The notes: generated by a model not told the origin, from the letters alone. A stretch of 64,000 nucleotides of DNA from Streptomyces sp. WMMB 322 (GCF_900090145.1 NZ_FMHI01000003.1:24228-88227); one strand, 5' to 3'; shown: positions 8,606 to 18,538, numbered from the stretch's first letter. A program made the numbers and translations.

Positions 8606-9643
8606 CTACGCCTTCCGGGAGTCGCGCCCCTGGAAGCGGCCGGGACGGCAGCCCGCCAGCGCCGGCTCGACGGCGCCGTCGACCAGCTCCCGCGCGACCA
8701 GCCGGCCCACGGCCGGGGCGAGGGCGACCGCGGAGTGCAGCACCGCCAGGTAGAGACCGGGCACCTCGGCGACCGGGCCGACGATCGGCTCGCCGTCGGC
8801 CGGCATGGGGCGCACGCCGACCCGGGTGCTGAGCAGCTCGACGTCCGCGGCGCCGCGGAAGGTGGAACGGACGGCGGCGAGAGCCCGTTCGGACGAGTCC
8901 GCGGCGGCGAGCAGCCGGTCCGTGCCCGCCTGCCGGAGATCGAAGTCCCGGTTGTTGACCACGGTGCGGACGAGGCCGGCCGGAGCGCGGAACCGGAAGA
9001 GCCTCGCCGGCGACGGGTCGACCGGGACGCTCACGCCGAGCGGCGCGCCCAGAGCGGCCGTGGCCACCCCCGCCGCGAGCACAACAGTCTCACCGGAGAG
9101 GGGACCTGCGGCCGTCTCGACTCCTGCAACCCGACCCGCGGCGTCCCGGCTGACCGCGGTGACCGGGATGTCCGCACGGACCCTGGCGCCGTGGGCTCGG
9201 GCCCCCGCGACGAGCCGCTCGGTCACGCCGACCGGGTCGACGGCGCCGTCGCCGGGTGTCCAGACTGCCCACTCCGGGGGCTGCCGCAGGGCGGGTTCGA
9301 GCGCCGCCACGGTGGCCGCGTCCACGATCTCCTGCCCGGGCCCCGCCTCCGGCGCACCGTCCGCCGCGCCCCAGGACAACGAGCCGGACCAGGTCACCGG
9401 GAGTCCCGGCAGCTCGGCCTCGAGCCGGCGGTACTCGTCCGACGCGGTCGCCCGCAGCGCGGCCGCCGGCCCGGTGCGTACGCCGGACGGCCCGAGCCCG
9501 ATCCAGGCGAACGAGTCCGTCGTCACCCCGGCGCCCGGCCGCCCCGCGTCGAGGAGGGTCACGACGGCCCCGGCCCGGGCGGCGTGACAGGCCACCGATG
9601 CGCCGACGATGCCGGCGCCGACGACCACCAGGTCACTGCTCAC
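8606..9643 (-). CDS. FAD-dependent amino-acid-oxidase-like oxidoreductase (DAO family)
   Basis: 345-residue flavoprotein of the D-amino-acid oxidase/glycine oxidase superfamily. The N-terminal Rossmann motif VVVGAGIVGASVA (residues 5-17) binds FAD, an acidic LLDAGRPG follows, and the C-terminal part has VGVRPMPADGEPIVGPV, the second FAD-contacting block. It starts at GTG 9643 immediately before the Rossmann strand, the normal family layout, with GAAGG/GGTGC upstream. It stands alone, so the amine substrate is unknown. Confidence 0.85.
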   Translation of the reverse strand: MSSDLVVVGAGIVGASVACHAARAGAVVTLLDAGRPGAGVTTDSFAWIGLGPSGVRTGPAAALRATASDEYRRLEAELPGLPVTWSGSLSWGAADGAPEAGPGQEIVDAATVAALEPALRQPPEWAVWTPGDGAVDPVGVTERLVAGARAHGARVRADIPVTAVSRDAAGRVAGVETAAGPLSGETVVLAAGVATAALGAPLGVSVPVDPSPARLFRFRAPAGLVRTVVNNRDFDLRQAGTDRLLAAADSSERALAAVRSTFRGAADVELLSTRVGVRPMPADGEPIVGPVAEVPGLYLAVLHSAVALAPAVGRLVARELVDGAVEPALAGCRPGRFQGRDSRKA

Positions 9644-9886
9644 CGCCGGCTCAGCACCTTCGAGGACGTCTCTGCTCGTTCTCTGCTTGTTCGGCGCGCA
9701 CTGTCCCGCTGCCCGGTCGCGCACGTGGCAGCGGCGACGGGGACCTCCCGCGCTGCGGCGCACAAGTGGGCCGCGGCCGGCGCCAGGAGGGCGAAGCAGC
9801 ATCGCAGGACCGCGCCGGCCGCCCGCATACGACACCGCAGCGGACTGCTGCCGTCGTGGAGACACGGGTGAGCAACCCAGCTGCTC

Positions 9887-10120
9887 CTAGGGCCTGTTTC
9901 GAAGTCCCGTCTGCGGGGCGGCGTCACGCACGCACGCTCTCCCCCGCTTCGCGGGAGGTGCCCCCAGCGTTGTCGGTCGTCGGCGCAGCCCGCTGCGCTC
10001 TCTCCCCCTGGGCCTGGCGGCCCGGGAGGTACCCCCACCCTCCGCCTTGCGATCGCACGCACCTGACGCCGCCCCGCCCGCCCTGACGGGCGGACGACGC
10101 TACTTCGAAACACGCCCTAG
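9887..10120. mobile_element. MITE with 15-bp terminal inverted repeats and CTAG target duplication
   Basis: A 226-bp non-coding element is flanked on both sides by CTAG (9887-9890 and 10117-10120). Its ends are inverted repeats, GGCCTGTTTCGAAGT on the left and its complement with one mismatch on the right. A further 12-bp inverted pair (GGGGCGGCGTCA and complement) lies inside. It encodes no transposase; size, TIRs and the CTAG duplication suggest mobilisation by an IS5-type transposase (inference). The right-hand CTAG includes the TAG stop of the gene at 10117-11280. Confidence 0.82.
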
Positions 10121-11280
10121 CCGTCCTTCTTCGCGGCCGGGCTCGGCTGTGAGCTCGTGGAGAGCAGACCGCACAGCGAGGCCGAGGACCGGCCGCGCGC
10201 GTACGGGTCGGTGCCGGCCGCGCTGTCGTCCTTGGCCTTCTCACCGGCCAGCAACGGGGCCAGCGCGTCCGACATGTCGGCGGAGCACGGCAGCGGCCCG
10301 GCCCTCATCGAGACCTGGAGCACGCTCAGTTGCTGACGTCGCAGGTCCTCGCGGTCGATCTGGAAACGCACTTCGCGCCGCACCGTGAACAGCGACGACT
10401 TGTCCGCCGCCTTCTCGCCCTTCCCCTCGTCCGCAGCTTGCACCGCGTAGACGAAGACGTGGTCCGCGACGACTTCCAGGGCGTCGGGGCCCGCCTCCTG
10501 AACGGTCATGGAGCCGTTGACCCGGATCCGCGCGTCGGCGAGCGCGGTCTTCGACGGGTCGAAGCGGACCATCCAGCCCGTCGCGGAGTGCCGCCCGTCG
10601 TTGCGCGGGTGGTCCATGCTCTGGTCGAACTGCTCGTGCTGCACGGGGTCGAGCAGTACCCGCACGTCGCGGTAGGTGTTGCCGTTGAGCACGGCCGGGT
10701 CGAGCGAACTGGTGACGATGTACTCCTTCGCCGCCGTGAGCGCGGCGAGCACTTGGCTGTCGGAGAAGTGCCGCGTGCGGCGCACGGGCGGCAGCGTCAC
10801 ACCGTCGGCGCCGGCGCGGAACTGGGCGGCCGGACTGTGCTCGAAGAGATCGGCGGGCGCGGCGCCCGGCACCGCGTCGCGGGGCGCCAGGGGAAGCAGC
10901 GCGTTGCGCATGGGTTCGGCGGGCGGTTCGGGCGGCGCCTGGTACGGGTTGCGGATGCCCATGTAGATCGCCGTGCCGAAGGCGAGGACGATCAGCAGCA
11001 CCAGGACGATGCCCTGCCGTGAGGCGGTGATGGAGCCCCGCTGGTAAGTGCCGCCGTGGTCCTCGTCGGTGGCCTCGCCGGCGGACGGCAGGGCACGGTT
11101 GCGTACGGCCGCGTGCTCCTCGTCCTCCATGCGCTCGCGCGCGGAGAACTCCTGGAGCCGCGCAGCCTTGATGAACGACTCGTCGAAGACGACGGATCGG
11201 TAATCGTCTCGGTACTCGTCGTCGCCGCCCCCGGAGGCGTCGTCGGGGGTTCCCTCTGGGGGATTGCCTCGCCCGGCCAT
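10117..11280 (-). CDS. single-pass membrane protein, paralogue of the 11468-12334 protein
   Basis: 387 residues. An acidic cytoplasmic N-terminus contains VVFDESFIKAARLQEFSARER, then one transmembrane helix (GIVLVLLIVLAFGTAIYMGI, about residue 90) and an extracellular domain of about 270 residues with no recognised fold. The N-terminal motif is shared with the next gene (LVLDEDFVRSAAIHEPTAAER), so the two are related. The ATG at 11280 has no RBS but lies 6 nt after TACTCT, which suggests a leaderless mRNA. I recall that streptomycete homologues at this locus have been linked to the Mre spore-wall complex; that is memory, not sequence evidence. The stop codon lies in a MITE target site. Confidence 0.82.
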   Translation of the reverse strand: MAGRGNPPEGTPDDASGGGDDEYRDDYRSVVFDESFIKAARLQEFSARERMEDEEHAAVRNRALPSAGEATDEDHGGTYQRGSITASRQGIVLVLLIVLAFGTAIYMGIRNPYQAPPEPPAEPMRNALLPLAPRDAVPGAAPADLFEHSPAAQFRAGADGVTLPPVRRTRHFSDSQVLAALTAAKEYIVTSSLDPAVLNGNTYRDVRVLLDPVQHEQFDQSMDHPRNDGRHSATGWMVRFDPSKTALADARIRVNGSMTVQEAGPDALEVVADHVFVYAVQAADEGKGEKAADKSSLFTVRREVRFQIDREDLRRQQLSVLQVSMRAGPLPCSADMSDALAPLLAGEKAKDDSAAGTDPYARGRSSASLCGLLSTSSQPSPAAKKDG

Positions 11281-11286
11281 ACCAAC

Positions 11287-11292
11287 AGAGTA
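11287..11292 (-). promoter_or_regulatory. -10 hexamer TACTCT, candidate leaderless start
   Basis: TACTCT on the minus strand is followed by 6 nt and then the ATG at 11280. A TTTACG hexamer lies 16 bp upstream as a possible -35. The spacing would place the transcription start at the start codon. Confidence 0.5.
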
Positions 11293-11467
11293 GGTCCGCC
11301 CGGCTGTCCGTAAACGCTTCTGTGCGGCGACAACCCGGCGGGTGCGCGTGTTCGTGAACTCCTTGTCGCCCCGGCGTGACGAGCCGGTGACCATACGGGC
11401 CGCTCGGCGTGCACCCTCGACGCCGCCGTGCACCCCCGGCGCCGCAGTGGCCCCGCCGCCGGTGGCC

Positions 11468-12334
11468 TCAGCCCGGTCTCGACTGCGCGGGTATGTCCGG
11501 AGTGCGCTGCGTGCCCTCGTGCTCCTTGGCGGAGGAGCCGACACCGGTCGTCGCGGGCGGAGGCGAAGGGTCCTGCCGCTGCTGCGAGGTGCCGCGGTAG
11601 ACGGCGCCGAGCGCGAGGGCGACCATGCCGATGCCCATCACGAGGGCCAGCAGCCACGCGACGGGACGCTGCCACCGCATGTGGCCGCGGTAGGGACGGC
11701 CCCGCGGGGCGGCGCCGTGCTTGCCGCGTCCGGGACGGCGGTGGTCGGAGCCGTGCTCCTCGCCCAGGTCGAAGCGGGGGTCGTAGCGGCGGTTGACGCC
11801 GAAGCGGATGTACTGCCCGTACTGGTCGTGCTGGCCGAAGTCGACGAACCGGCCGTACTGGTACGGGGCGTAATGGCCGCTGTCGCCGAAGGAGTTGGGG
11901 TTGTAGCCGTACGGCGCGTACGGCTCGTGCGGGCCGTAGTGGTCGTACTCGTCCCCGTCGGCCGGGTCGAGGTATTCGGTGTAGTCGGAGCGGTCGAACC
12001 GGCCCTCGTCGTCGTCCGGGTCGTCCAGGTCCCCCACGCCGGCCGGTCCGTCCGGATCGCCGGTTCCGTCCGGGTCGTCCTCGTCGAAGCCGAAATCACC
12101 CTCGGCGCCCGGCCCGTACGCATAGCCGTCCTCGAAGCCGCGCACGGTCTCGCTCTCGGCGTGCGACTGCGCGGCGGCCAATATGCGTTCGGCGGCGGTG
12201 GGTTCGTGAATGGCCGCGGACCGCACGAAGTCCTCGTCGAGCACCAGGGCGGCGAACTCCTCGTCCGCGGCCCCGTAGCGGTACTCGGGCTCCTCGCCGT
12301 CCGGGAACGGCTGGCCCCCCACGTCGTCCGGCAC
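11468..12334 (-). CDS. acidic single-pass membrane protein, paralogue of the 10117-11280 protein
   Basis: 288 residues. The long N-terminal part is acidic and Tyr/Gly/Asp-rich (DPDGTGDPDGPAG, YDHYGPHEPYAPYGYNP). A basic stretch precedes one transmembrane helix (VAWLLALVMGIGMVALALG, about residue 235), with a short extracellular tail. It shares the LVLDEDFVRSAAIHE block with its downstream neighbour. I chose the GTG at 12334 because TACGCT ends exactly 6 nt upstream; a TTG at 12361 is the other option. Likely a scaffold or adaptor; no catalytic motif is visible. Confidence 0.78.
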   Translation of the reverse strand: MPDDVGGQPFPDGEEPEYRYGAADEEFAALVLDEDFVRSAAIHEPTAAERILAAAQSHAESETVRGFEDGYAYGPGAEGDFGFDEDDPDGTGDPDGPAGVGDLDDPDDDEGRFDRSDYTEYLDPADGDEYDHYGPHEPYAPYGYNPNSFGDSGHYAPYQYGRFVDFGQHDQYGQYIRFGVNRRYDPRFDLGEEHGSDHRRPGRGKHGAAPRGRPYRGHMRWQRPVAWLLALVMGIGMVALALGAVYRGTSQQRQDPSPPPATTGVGSSAKEHEGTQRTPDIPAQSRPG

Positions 12335-12340
12335 GCTGTC

Positions 12341-12346
12341 AGCGTA
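12341..12346 (-). promoter_or_regulatory. -10 hexamer TACGCT, candidate leaderless start
   Basis: TACGCT on the minus strand lies 6 nt before the GTG at 12334, and no Shine-Dalgarno is present. No good -35 is visible. Confidence 0.45.
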
Positions 12347-12437
12347 GACCTTTGTGGTCAATAAGGGCAGGGAGAAGCTGGATTCCGTCCGAACCGGCGC
12401 AACAGCTTCCGCGACGCCCCGGCATGTGCCGGGCGGG

Positions 12438-13700
12438 TCAGCCGCGGGTGTGCCCGTCCCCCGTGACCACGTACTTCGTGGAGGTCAGCTCCGGCAGACC
12501 CATCGGGCCGCGTGCGTGCAGCTTCTGCGTGGAGATGCCGATCTCGGCCCCGAAACCGAACTGGCCGCCGTCCGTGAAACGTGTGGACGCATTGACCATC
12601 ACGGCGGTCGAGTCGACCAGTGACGTGAAGCGACGGGCGGCCGCGGTGTCGCGGGTGACGATCGCCTCCGTGTGACCCGAACTCCACTCGCGGATGTGCC
12701 GCACCGCTGCGTCCAGCGTCGGCACGACGGCCGCGGCGATGTCGTACGAGAGGTACTCGGTGCCCCAGTCCTCGTCGGTGGCGGGAACGACGTCCGCGCC
12801 CGCCTTCTGCCACGCCTCGTCGCCGTGCACCGTCACACCCGCCGCGGCGAGAGCCTCCACGGCGCGCGGCAGGAACTCCGCCGCCACGCCCTCGTGCACG
12901 AGGACCGTCTCGGCCGCGTTGCACACACTGGGGCGCTGCGCCTTGGAGTTGACGAGCACCGCGACGGCGGTCCCGAGGTCGGCGGCCTCGTCGATGTACA
13001 CGTGGCAGTTGCCGACGCCGGTCTCGATGACGGGAACGGTGGACTCCTCGACCACTGAACGGATGAGCGAGGCCCCGCCGCGCGGGATCAGCACGTCCAC
13101 CAGGCCGCGGGCGCGCATGAGTTCACGCACGCTGTCCCTGCTCTCCCCCGGCACGAGCTGCACGGCGTCGGCGGGCACTCCGGCACCGGCGACGGCGTCG
13201 CGCAGCACCTCGACGAGGGCGCCGTTCGAGGCGTACGCGGAGGACGAGCCGCGCAGCAGCACCGCGTTCCCGGACTTCAGGCACAGCGCGGCGGCGTCGA
13301 CCGTGACGTTGGGGCGGGCCTCGTAGATGATCCCGACGACGCCGAGAGGCACGCGCACCTGGCGCAGTTCGAGCCCGTTGGGCAGCGTCGAGCCGCGCAC
13401 GACCTCCCCGACCGGGTCGGGAAGGGAGACCACGTCGCGCACGTCGGAGGCGATGGCCGCGATGCGCTCGGGTGTGAGCGTCAGACGGTCGACGATGGCG
13501 TCCGGCGTTCCGGCGGCGCGGGCCTTGTCGACGTCTGCGGCGTTGGCGGCGACGATCTCGTCCGTACGGGCGGTGAGCGCGTCGGCGACGGCGAGCAGCG
13601 CCGCATCCCTGACCGTGCGCGGCAGGGGGGCGAGCTCGGCGGCGGCCTCCTTCGCGCGTCGTGCGGTCTCGGTCACGGGCGAGTTCTGCGTTGCGCTCAT
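12438..13700 (-). CDS. proA: gamma-glutamyl phosphate reductase
   Basis: 420-residue ProA, which reduces gamma-glutamyl phosphate to glutamate semialdehyde with NADPH in proline biosynthesis. It contains the catalytic cysteine block [15 protein letters not shown] and the aldehyde-dehydrogenase-like cofactor region [20 protein letters not shown] and [12 protein letters not shown]. Full length, ATG start with GGAGAC 6 nt upstream. It follows proB with one small gene in between, as in streptomycetes. Confidence 0.95.
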   Translation of the reverse strand: MSATQNSPVTETARRAKEAAAELAPLPRTVRDAALLAVADALTARTDEIVAANAADVDKARAAGTPDAIVDRLTLTPERIAAIASDVRDVVSLPDPVGEVVRGSTLPNGLELRQVRVPLGVVGIIYEARPNVTVDAAALCLKSGNAVLLRGSSSAYASNGALVEVLRDAVAGAGVPADAVQLVPGESRDSVRELMRARGLVDVLIPRGGASLIRSVVEESTVPVIETGVGNCHVYIDEAADLGTAVAVLVNSKAQRPSVCNAAETVLVHEGVAAEFLPRAVEALAAAGVTVHGDEAWQKAGADVVPATDEDWGTEYLSYDIAAAVVPTLDAAVRHIREWSSGHTEAIVTRDTAAARRFTSLVDSTAVMVNASTRFTDGGQFGFGAEIGISTQKLHARGPMGLPELTSTKYVVTGDGHTRG

Positions 13701-13923
13701 GTCTCCGAGCTTAGCCACGGCGGCACCGCCGGTGCCCGGCCGTCCACCGTGCGGGACGGCCGCCCGGTACTCACGAGGAGCGCCGCCGCTTCGCGGCCGC
13801 GGGCCGGGCCGCGGGCCGGGCATGCCTGAAACGGCCTCGCGGGGGCCGCGCCCGCGCAGGCAGGGGCCCGAAGCTGGAAGGGCCTCTGGCAAGGCCGGGA
13901 AGTGGAGGTCCCTGGAGGGGTCA

Positions 13924-14340
13924 CTAGAAAGGGTGCACGCCCATGGAGGCGGCGGGCGGCGGGCCGTATCCCTCGGCCACCCGCTGGTGGTACGTCTCGC
14001 GGCCGATGACCTCGAGGCCGACGATCTCCCACGGCGGAAGCTGTGCCGAATTGCGGTGCTCACCCCACAGCCGCAGCGCGACGGCTGCGGCGTCGTGCAG
14101 GTCGCGGGCCTCTTCCCAGTAGCGGATCTCGGCGTGATCGTTCGCATACCGGCTGTTCAGAAGGAACGGATGGTCGTGGGCGAGCTGTTCCAGCGCGCGC
14201 CGTACCTCCTTGAGCGGCGCCTCCTCGCCGGCGACGCTCAGCGTGATGTGCCAGAGCCTGGCTTGCTCACGCCTTTCGGCACCCGCGTCCACACGTGATT
14301 CGGCCCGCTGCTCCGGGTCAACGCTGACCAGCCGTCTCAC
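13924..14340 (-). CDS. conserved hypothetical protein between proB and proA
   Basis: 138 residues, soluble, no recognised domain. The central block [39 protein letters not shown] and [24 protein letters not shown] looks like a compact alpha/beta fold. The GTG at 14340 is preceded by GAGGAGG at ideal distance, so the start is secure. Its place between proB and proA suggests cotranscription, but no link to proline is visible in the sequence. Confidence 0.8.
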   Translation of the reverse strand: MRRLVSVDPEQRAESRVDAGAERREQARLWHITLSVAGEEAPLKEVRRALEQLAHDHPFLLNSRYANDHAEIRYWEEARDLHDAAAVALRLWGEHRNSAQLPPWEIVGLEVIGRETYHQRVAEGYGPPPAASMGVHPF

Positions 14341-14729
14341 GGGTGGCCTCCTCGTCCGGTGGGATGCTCTCGGTTCCGGGCGCCGCTCACCTGCTGCACG
14401 ACCCCCTCTACAAAGTTGACCAGCCCGCGACCGGCCGCGTGGCCGTTTTCGGGAAGCTGTCCGTGGAAAGGCTGGTCTTTTCTCCCGGCCGATGACGGTC
14501 CGGACACCACTCCCCCGCCCTCTGCACGAACATTTCACGCCACGGCTCCGGGCGGGGACGCGCGCCCGCCCGCGCGCAGCACGGGCATCACCCGCGGTCC
14601 ACGGGCCGGCCCCGGCGCGGAGGTCCGCCGCGGCGATCCGGTCCGGAGATGCGCCGTGGAGTTCCGGAGATCCGTCGCGAGGTCCGGCTCACGATCTTCG
14701 TGGCGGGATGCACGCACCTGCGAACGGCT
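14341..14729. other. intergenic gap downstream of proB
   Basis: 389 bp between the proB stop and the 138-aa gene. Alternative frames here are RBS-less, Arg/Ala/Pro-rich shadows. I see no terminator with a long perfect stem and no regulatory palindrome. Confidence 0.45.
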
Positions 14730-15857
14730 TCAGGAGTCGAGCAGCACCAGGTCGTCACGGTGCACGATCTCCCGCTCGTACGCGGGCCCCAGCTCCCGGG
14801 CCAGCTCCGGCGTGGAACGCCCGAGCAGCTGCGGGAGCTCCTTCGCGTCGAAGTTGACCAGGCCGCGGGCGACGGCGACGCCGCGCTCGTCCCGGAGTTC
14901 GACGGGGTCACCGGCCGCGAACTCGCCCTCCACGCCCGCGATTCCGGCCGCCAGCAAGGAGGTGCGCCGCTGGACGACCGCCCGCACGGCGCCCTCGTCC
15001 AATGTGAGCGCGCCCCGCGGTGTCGAGGCGTGCGCGAGCCACAGCAGTCGCCCGGCGGTGCGGCGGCCCGTCCGGTGGAAGTACGTGCCGGTTGTGCGGC
15101 CCGCCAGCGCGTCGGCGGCGTGCGTCGCCGACGCGAGCACCACCGGCACACCCGCTGCGGCGGCGATGCGGGCGGCCTCGACCTTCGTCACCATTCCGCC
15201 GCTGCCGACGCCCGCGCTGCCCGCACTGCCGATCTCGACGCCCTCCAGGTCCCCGGGACCCGTGACCTCCGTGATGCGTGACGTGCCCGGAGAGGCAGGA
15301 TCGCCGTCGTAGAGACCGTCGACGTCGGAGAGCAGCACCAGCAGGTCGGCCCGCACGAGATGGGCGACCAGCGCGGCGAGCCGGTCGTTGTCGCCGAAGC
15401 GGATCTCCTCGGTGGCGACGGTGTCGTTCTCGTTGACGACCGGCACGGCGCCCATCGCCAGAAGCTGCTCCAGCGTGCGGTAGGCGTTGCGGTAGTGGGC
15501 GCGCCGGCTGGTGTCGTCGGAGGTGAGCAGCACCTGGCCGACCCGGCGTCCGTAGCGCGCGAACGAGGCGGTGTAGCGGGCGACCAGGAGCCCCTGCCCC
15601 ACGCTGGCCGCGGCCTGCTGGCGGGCCAGGTCCCGGGGCCGCTTCGGCAGGCCCAGCGGTGCGAGGCCCGCAGCGATGGCTCCGGAGGAGACGAGCACGA
15701 TCTCCCGCTGCGGGGCGCTCGTCCGGCCGTCGGCCGGGCCCGCGTGCTTGGCCAGTACGTCGACGAGGGCGTCGACGCGGTCCGCGTCCAGGCCGCCGGC
15801 GGCCGTCGTGAGCGACGAGGACCCGACCTTGACGACGATCCGGCGCGCCCCCGTCAC
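14730..15857 (-). CDS. proB: glutamate 5-kinase
   Basis: 375-residue ProB, phosphorylating glutamate in the first step of proline synthesis. The amino-acid-kinase domain runs from IVVKVGSSSLT through VLVSSGAIAAGL and VVNENDTV to GGMVTKVEAARIA; a C-terminal PUA domain covers roughly the last 95 residues (RGALTLDEGAVRAV onward). GTG 15857 gives the family length. A GTG at 15998 is possible and would add a 47-residue tail with ERAERAEHSERAE repeats, which I consider less likely. The frame stays open upstream, so absence of stops does not decide it. Confidence 0.9.
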   Translation of the reverse strand: MTGARRIVVKVGSSSLTTAAGGLDADRVDALVDVLAKHAGPADGRTSAPQREIVLVSSGAIAAGLAPLGLPKRPRDLARQQAAASVGQGLLVARYTASFARYGRRVGQVLLTSDDTSRRAHYRNAYRTLEQLLAMGAVPVVNENDTVATEEIRFGDNDRLAALVAHLVRADLLVLLSDVDGLYDGDPASPGTSRITEVTGPGDLEGVEIGSAGSAGVGSGGMVTKVEAARIAAAAGVPVVLASATHAADALAGRTTGTYFHRTGRRTAGRLLWLAHASTPRGALTLDEGAVRAVVQRRTSLLAAGIAGVEGEFAAGDPVELRDERGVAVARGLVNFDAKELPQLLGRSTPELARELGPAYEREIVHRDDLVLLDS

Positions 15858-16388
15858 CTCGGCGCGCTCGGAATGCTCGGCGCGCTCTGCACGCTCCGCG
15901 CTCCGCGCTCCGTGCGGCGCGCCGGGGGCGCCCGTCGCGGAGTCCCTGGAGTCGTCCCTGCCGGAGCCGCCCGAGCCCGCTGCCGTACTGGTGCCCACGT
16001 CCCGCTGCCTGCCTGTTCCCTCTGTCGCGCCCGCGTGCCGTGCCGCGCGGCGGATCCGTTCCTGTTGCTCCCCGTTCGCCCCGGCCGGTGCGGGTGCGTC
16101 CCGTACTGTGCCGGTGTGCCGCTGCTGCCGCCGCGTCCCGGGTGCCGCCTCACACGCGTCCGGGGGCCTCCTGTGCAATCTACGGGAGTACCCGCCGGGG
16201 CCGCTCGTCCGTTCCGACCAGTGGACGGGCGGGGATAATGACCTTTGTCCGCGTATCGACTCAGCACACCCCGACGCAGATTGTCACCGGCCCCGTGCCC
16301 GGCATACGGTCAGTGGTCATCCACGGCCGCCATCCCCACCGGCCGGTACACAGCCCGACCCCCGACCTCCTGCCAGGAGCCCAGTCCC
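15858..16388. other. divergent intergenic region proB / glycopolymer transferase
   Basis: About 390-530 bp depending on the proB start. The proB-proximal part has degenerate repeats of GCGCTC/GCTCCGC. No long palindrome or convincing -35/-10 pair was found; the promoters for the two divergent genes must lie here. Confidence 0.45.
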
Positions 16389-18497
16389 GTGCCCTCTGCC
16401 GGTCTCTCATCACGACGCGCCGTCCAGCTGACCGCGCTTCTCGCGCTGACGGTCTTCTACGCCGCACAGCTCGCGGGCGCACTGCTGCCGAACGTGCCCG
16501 TCTTCATCGTCGCCTCGTTGGCGGGGATCACGCTCGATCTGTACCTCACGCACCAGCAGCCCGGCCTGCTCGCCCTGCTCGGCAAGGTCCGTTTCGACGT
16601 CACGACCCGCCAGCTGCTGCGCGACATGCTCATCGTCATCGGTCTCGTGCGCATCCCCGACGTCCCGCCGGGCGTCGAGCGGCCTCTCACGCTGCTGCTG
16701 CTCGTCGGCTACGCGGCGCACTTCCTGTGCCAGGCCGTCGCGCAGTTCGTGCGGCGCAGCCGCACCCTGCCGATCCTCACCCGCAACATCGACGCCTCGG
16801 ATCTGCGGCTGACCGTCGCGCCGCCGCGCCTGCTGGCCCGCCAGCCCAGCCGCCGCCTGCTGCGGTTCTCCATCCCCGGCACCGTCGGACTGATGCTGAG
16901 CGCCGCGCTGTCCACCGAGGTCTGGGGCATTCTGGGCCTCGGCCTGAGCATCGTGCTCTCCCTGGGCGGTGCCCTGTACCTGGGCACGTGGATGCTGCCG
17001 AAGAAGCGTCACGCCAACGAGCAGCAGGCGCTGCAGTGGCTCGACCGCTGGCTGGCGAAGTACCAGCCGACCGTGGGCATGTACTTCTCCGGCGGCACGA
17101 CTTCCGCCTACCAGGCGAACATGTGGCTCTCCACGCTCGCGCAGCTCGACGGCAACCCGATCATCGTGCTGCGGGAACGCTTCATGGTGCAGAAGATCGA
17201 GGCGACGGACGTCCCGATCGTCTGCATCCCGAAGGTCGCGCACCTGATGCACCTGGAGCACTCGACGCTGAAGGTGATGCTGCACCCGGCGAACTCGGGC
17301 AAGACCTCGCAGGTGCTGCGCATCCCCACGATCAAGCACGCCTTCATCAACCACGGGGAGAGCGACAAGCTGTCCTCGTGCAACCCCTACGCGAAGGCCT
17401 ACGACGAGGTGTGGGTCGCCGGCCCCGCCGCCCGCGAGCGCTACCAGCTCGCCGACATCGGCGTGGACGACCGTGACGTGGTCGAGGTCGGCCGCCCGCA
17501 GCTCTCCCCCATCGAGCCGTACGCGGGACCGCCTGCGGGGGAGTACACCACCGTGCTGTACGCCCCCACGTGGGAGGGCTGGACCAACGACCCCGGCAAC
17601 ACGTCGATCATCCTGGCCGGCGAGAACATCGTCCGCGCCCTGCTGGCCGACCCGGGTGTGCGGCTGCTGTACAAGCCGCACCCGATGACCGGTTCCGTCG
17701 ACCCCCGTGCGGGCGCCGCCGACATGCGCATCCAGCAGATGATCGCCGAGGCGAACTCGAAGCGCTCCGGTGAGCGTCCCGGCGCCGAGACCGCGGCCGA
17801 ACTGGAGCGCCGCGTAAAGGAGTTGGACGAGCTGACGACCACCGCCTTCCGCCGTGGCGCGGACGAGGTGGAGAGGATGATGCTCCAGTCCACGCCGGAG
17901 TCGGACAGGGCCGAGCGGGTCGCGGCGGCCACTGCCGCCTGGGAGGCCGCCAACTGGGCCTCGCTCCCCGAGTGGGAACACCAGATCATCACCGGCCCGC
18001 GGCCGACGATCTACACCTGCTTCAACCAGTCCGATCTGCTCATCTCCGACGTCTCGTCCGTCGTCTCGGACTACCTGTCGAGCGAGAAGCCCTACGCGGT
18101 GGCCAACACCAGCGGCCTGAGCGAGGACGAGTTCCGGGCCGGGTTCCCGACCGTGCGTGCCGCCACGATCCTCTCCCCCGGGGCGGACGAGGTGCCGGCG
18201 CTGCTGGAGTCGGTGCGCGACCCTTCCAAGGACACCCTCACCAAGGCCCGCGAGGAGCTGAAGGTCCACCTCCTCGGTCCTTCCGACCCGCCGTCGATCA
18301 CTCGCTTCAACAAGGCCGTGACCGACCTGTGCGAAGCCACCGCGGCCCGCAACGAGCGCGTCGCCCGCCGCACGGAGGAGATCCCGGGCCAGCGCGAGAC
18401 GGAGGCACAGGAGGCCGCCGAAGAGGCGGACTGGGAGGCCGCGCCGAACGGCAACGCGCTGTCCGACTCGGAGGAGGCCGACCAGGTCACCGCCTGA
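16389..18497 (+). CDS. membrane-anchored CDP-glycerol glycerophosphotransferase-like protein
   Basis: 702 residues. The first 215 contain several transmembrane helices (LTALLALTVFYAAQLAGALL, VFIVASLAGITLDLYL, PLTLLLLVGYAAHFL, GILGLGLSIVLSLGGALYL). The rest matches the TagB/TagF glycosyl/glycerophosphotransferase family: INHGES, VLYAPTWEGW, LLYKPHPMTG and SDLLISDVSSVVSDYLSSEKPYAV, with the conserved His in NHGE and KPHP. Family enzymes build poly(glycerol-phosphate)-type wall teichoic acid. GTG at 16389 with AGGAG 10 nt upstream; an in-frame upstream ATG region is atypical for the family. A 15-bp terminator follows. Substrate could differ from CDP-glycerol. Confidence 0.82.
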   Translation: MPSAGLSSRRAVQLTALLALTVFYAAQLAGALLPNVPVFIVASLAGITLDLYLTHQQPGLLALLGKVRFDVTTRQLLRDMLIVIGLVRIPDVPPGVERPLTLLLLVGYAAHFLCQAVAQFVRRSRTLPILTRNIDASDLRLTVAPPRLLARQPSRRLLRFSIPGTVGLMLSAALSTEVWGILGLGLSIVLSLGGALYLGTWMLPKKRHANEQQALQWLDRWLAKYQPTVGMYFSGGTTSAYQANMWLSTLAQLDGNPIIVLRERFMVQKIEATDVPIVCIPKVAHLMHLEHSTLKVMLHPANSGKTSQVLRIPTIKHAFINHGESDKLSSCNPYAKAYDEVWVAGPAARERYQLADIGVDDRDVVEVGRPQLSPIEPYAGPPAGEYTTVLYAPTWEGWTNDPGNTSIILAGENIVRALLADPGVRLLYKPHPMTGSVDPRAGAADMRIQQMIAEANSKRSGERPGAETAAELERRVKELDELTTTAFRRGADEVERMMLQSTPESDRAERVAAATAAWEAANWASLPEWEHQIITGPRPTIYTCFNQSDLLISDVSSVVSDYLSSEKPYAVANTSGLSEDEFRAGFPTVRAATILSPGADEVPALLESVRDPSKDTLTKAREELKVHLLGPSDPPSITRFNKAVTDLCEATAARNERVARRTEEIPGQRETEAQEAAEEADWEAAPNGNALSDSEEADQVTA

Positions 18498-18538
18498 CGG
18501 GCGGGAGCGCGGGCCTCGCCCGCACGCGCAGCACCCCG

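Noticed and set aside
15858..15998. N-terminal extension of ProB from GTG 15998
   Set aside because: Adds a low-complexity repeat tail not seen in the family and has no better RBS; kept only as an alternative.
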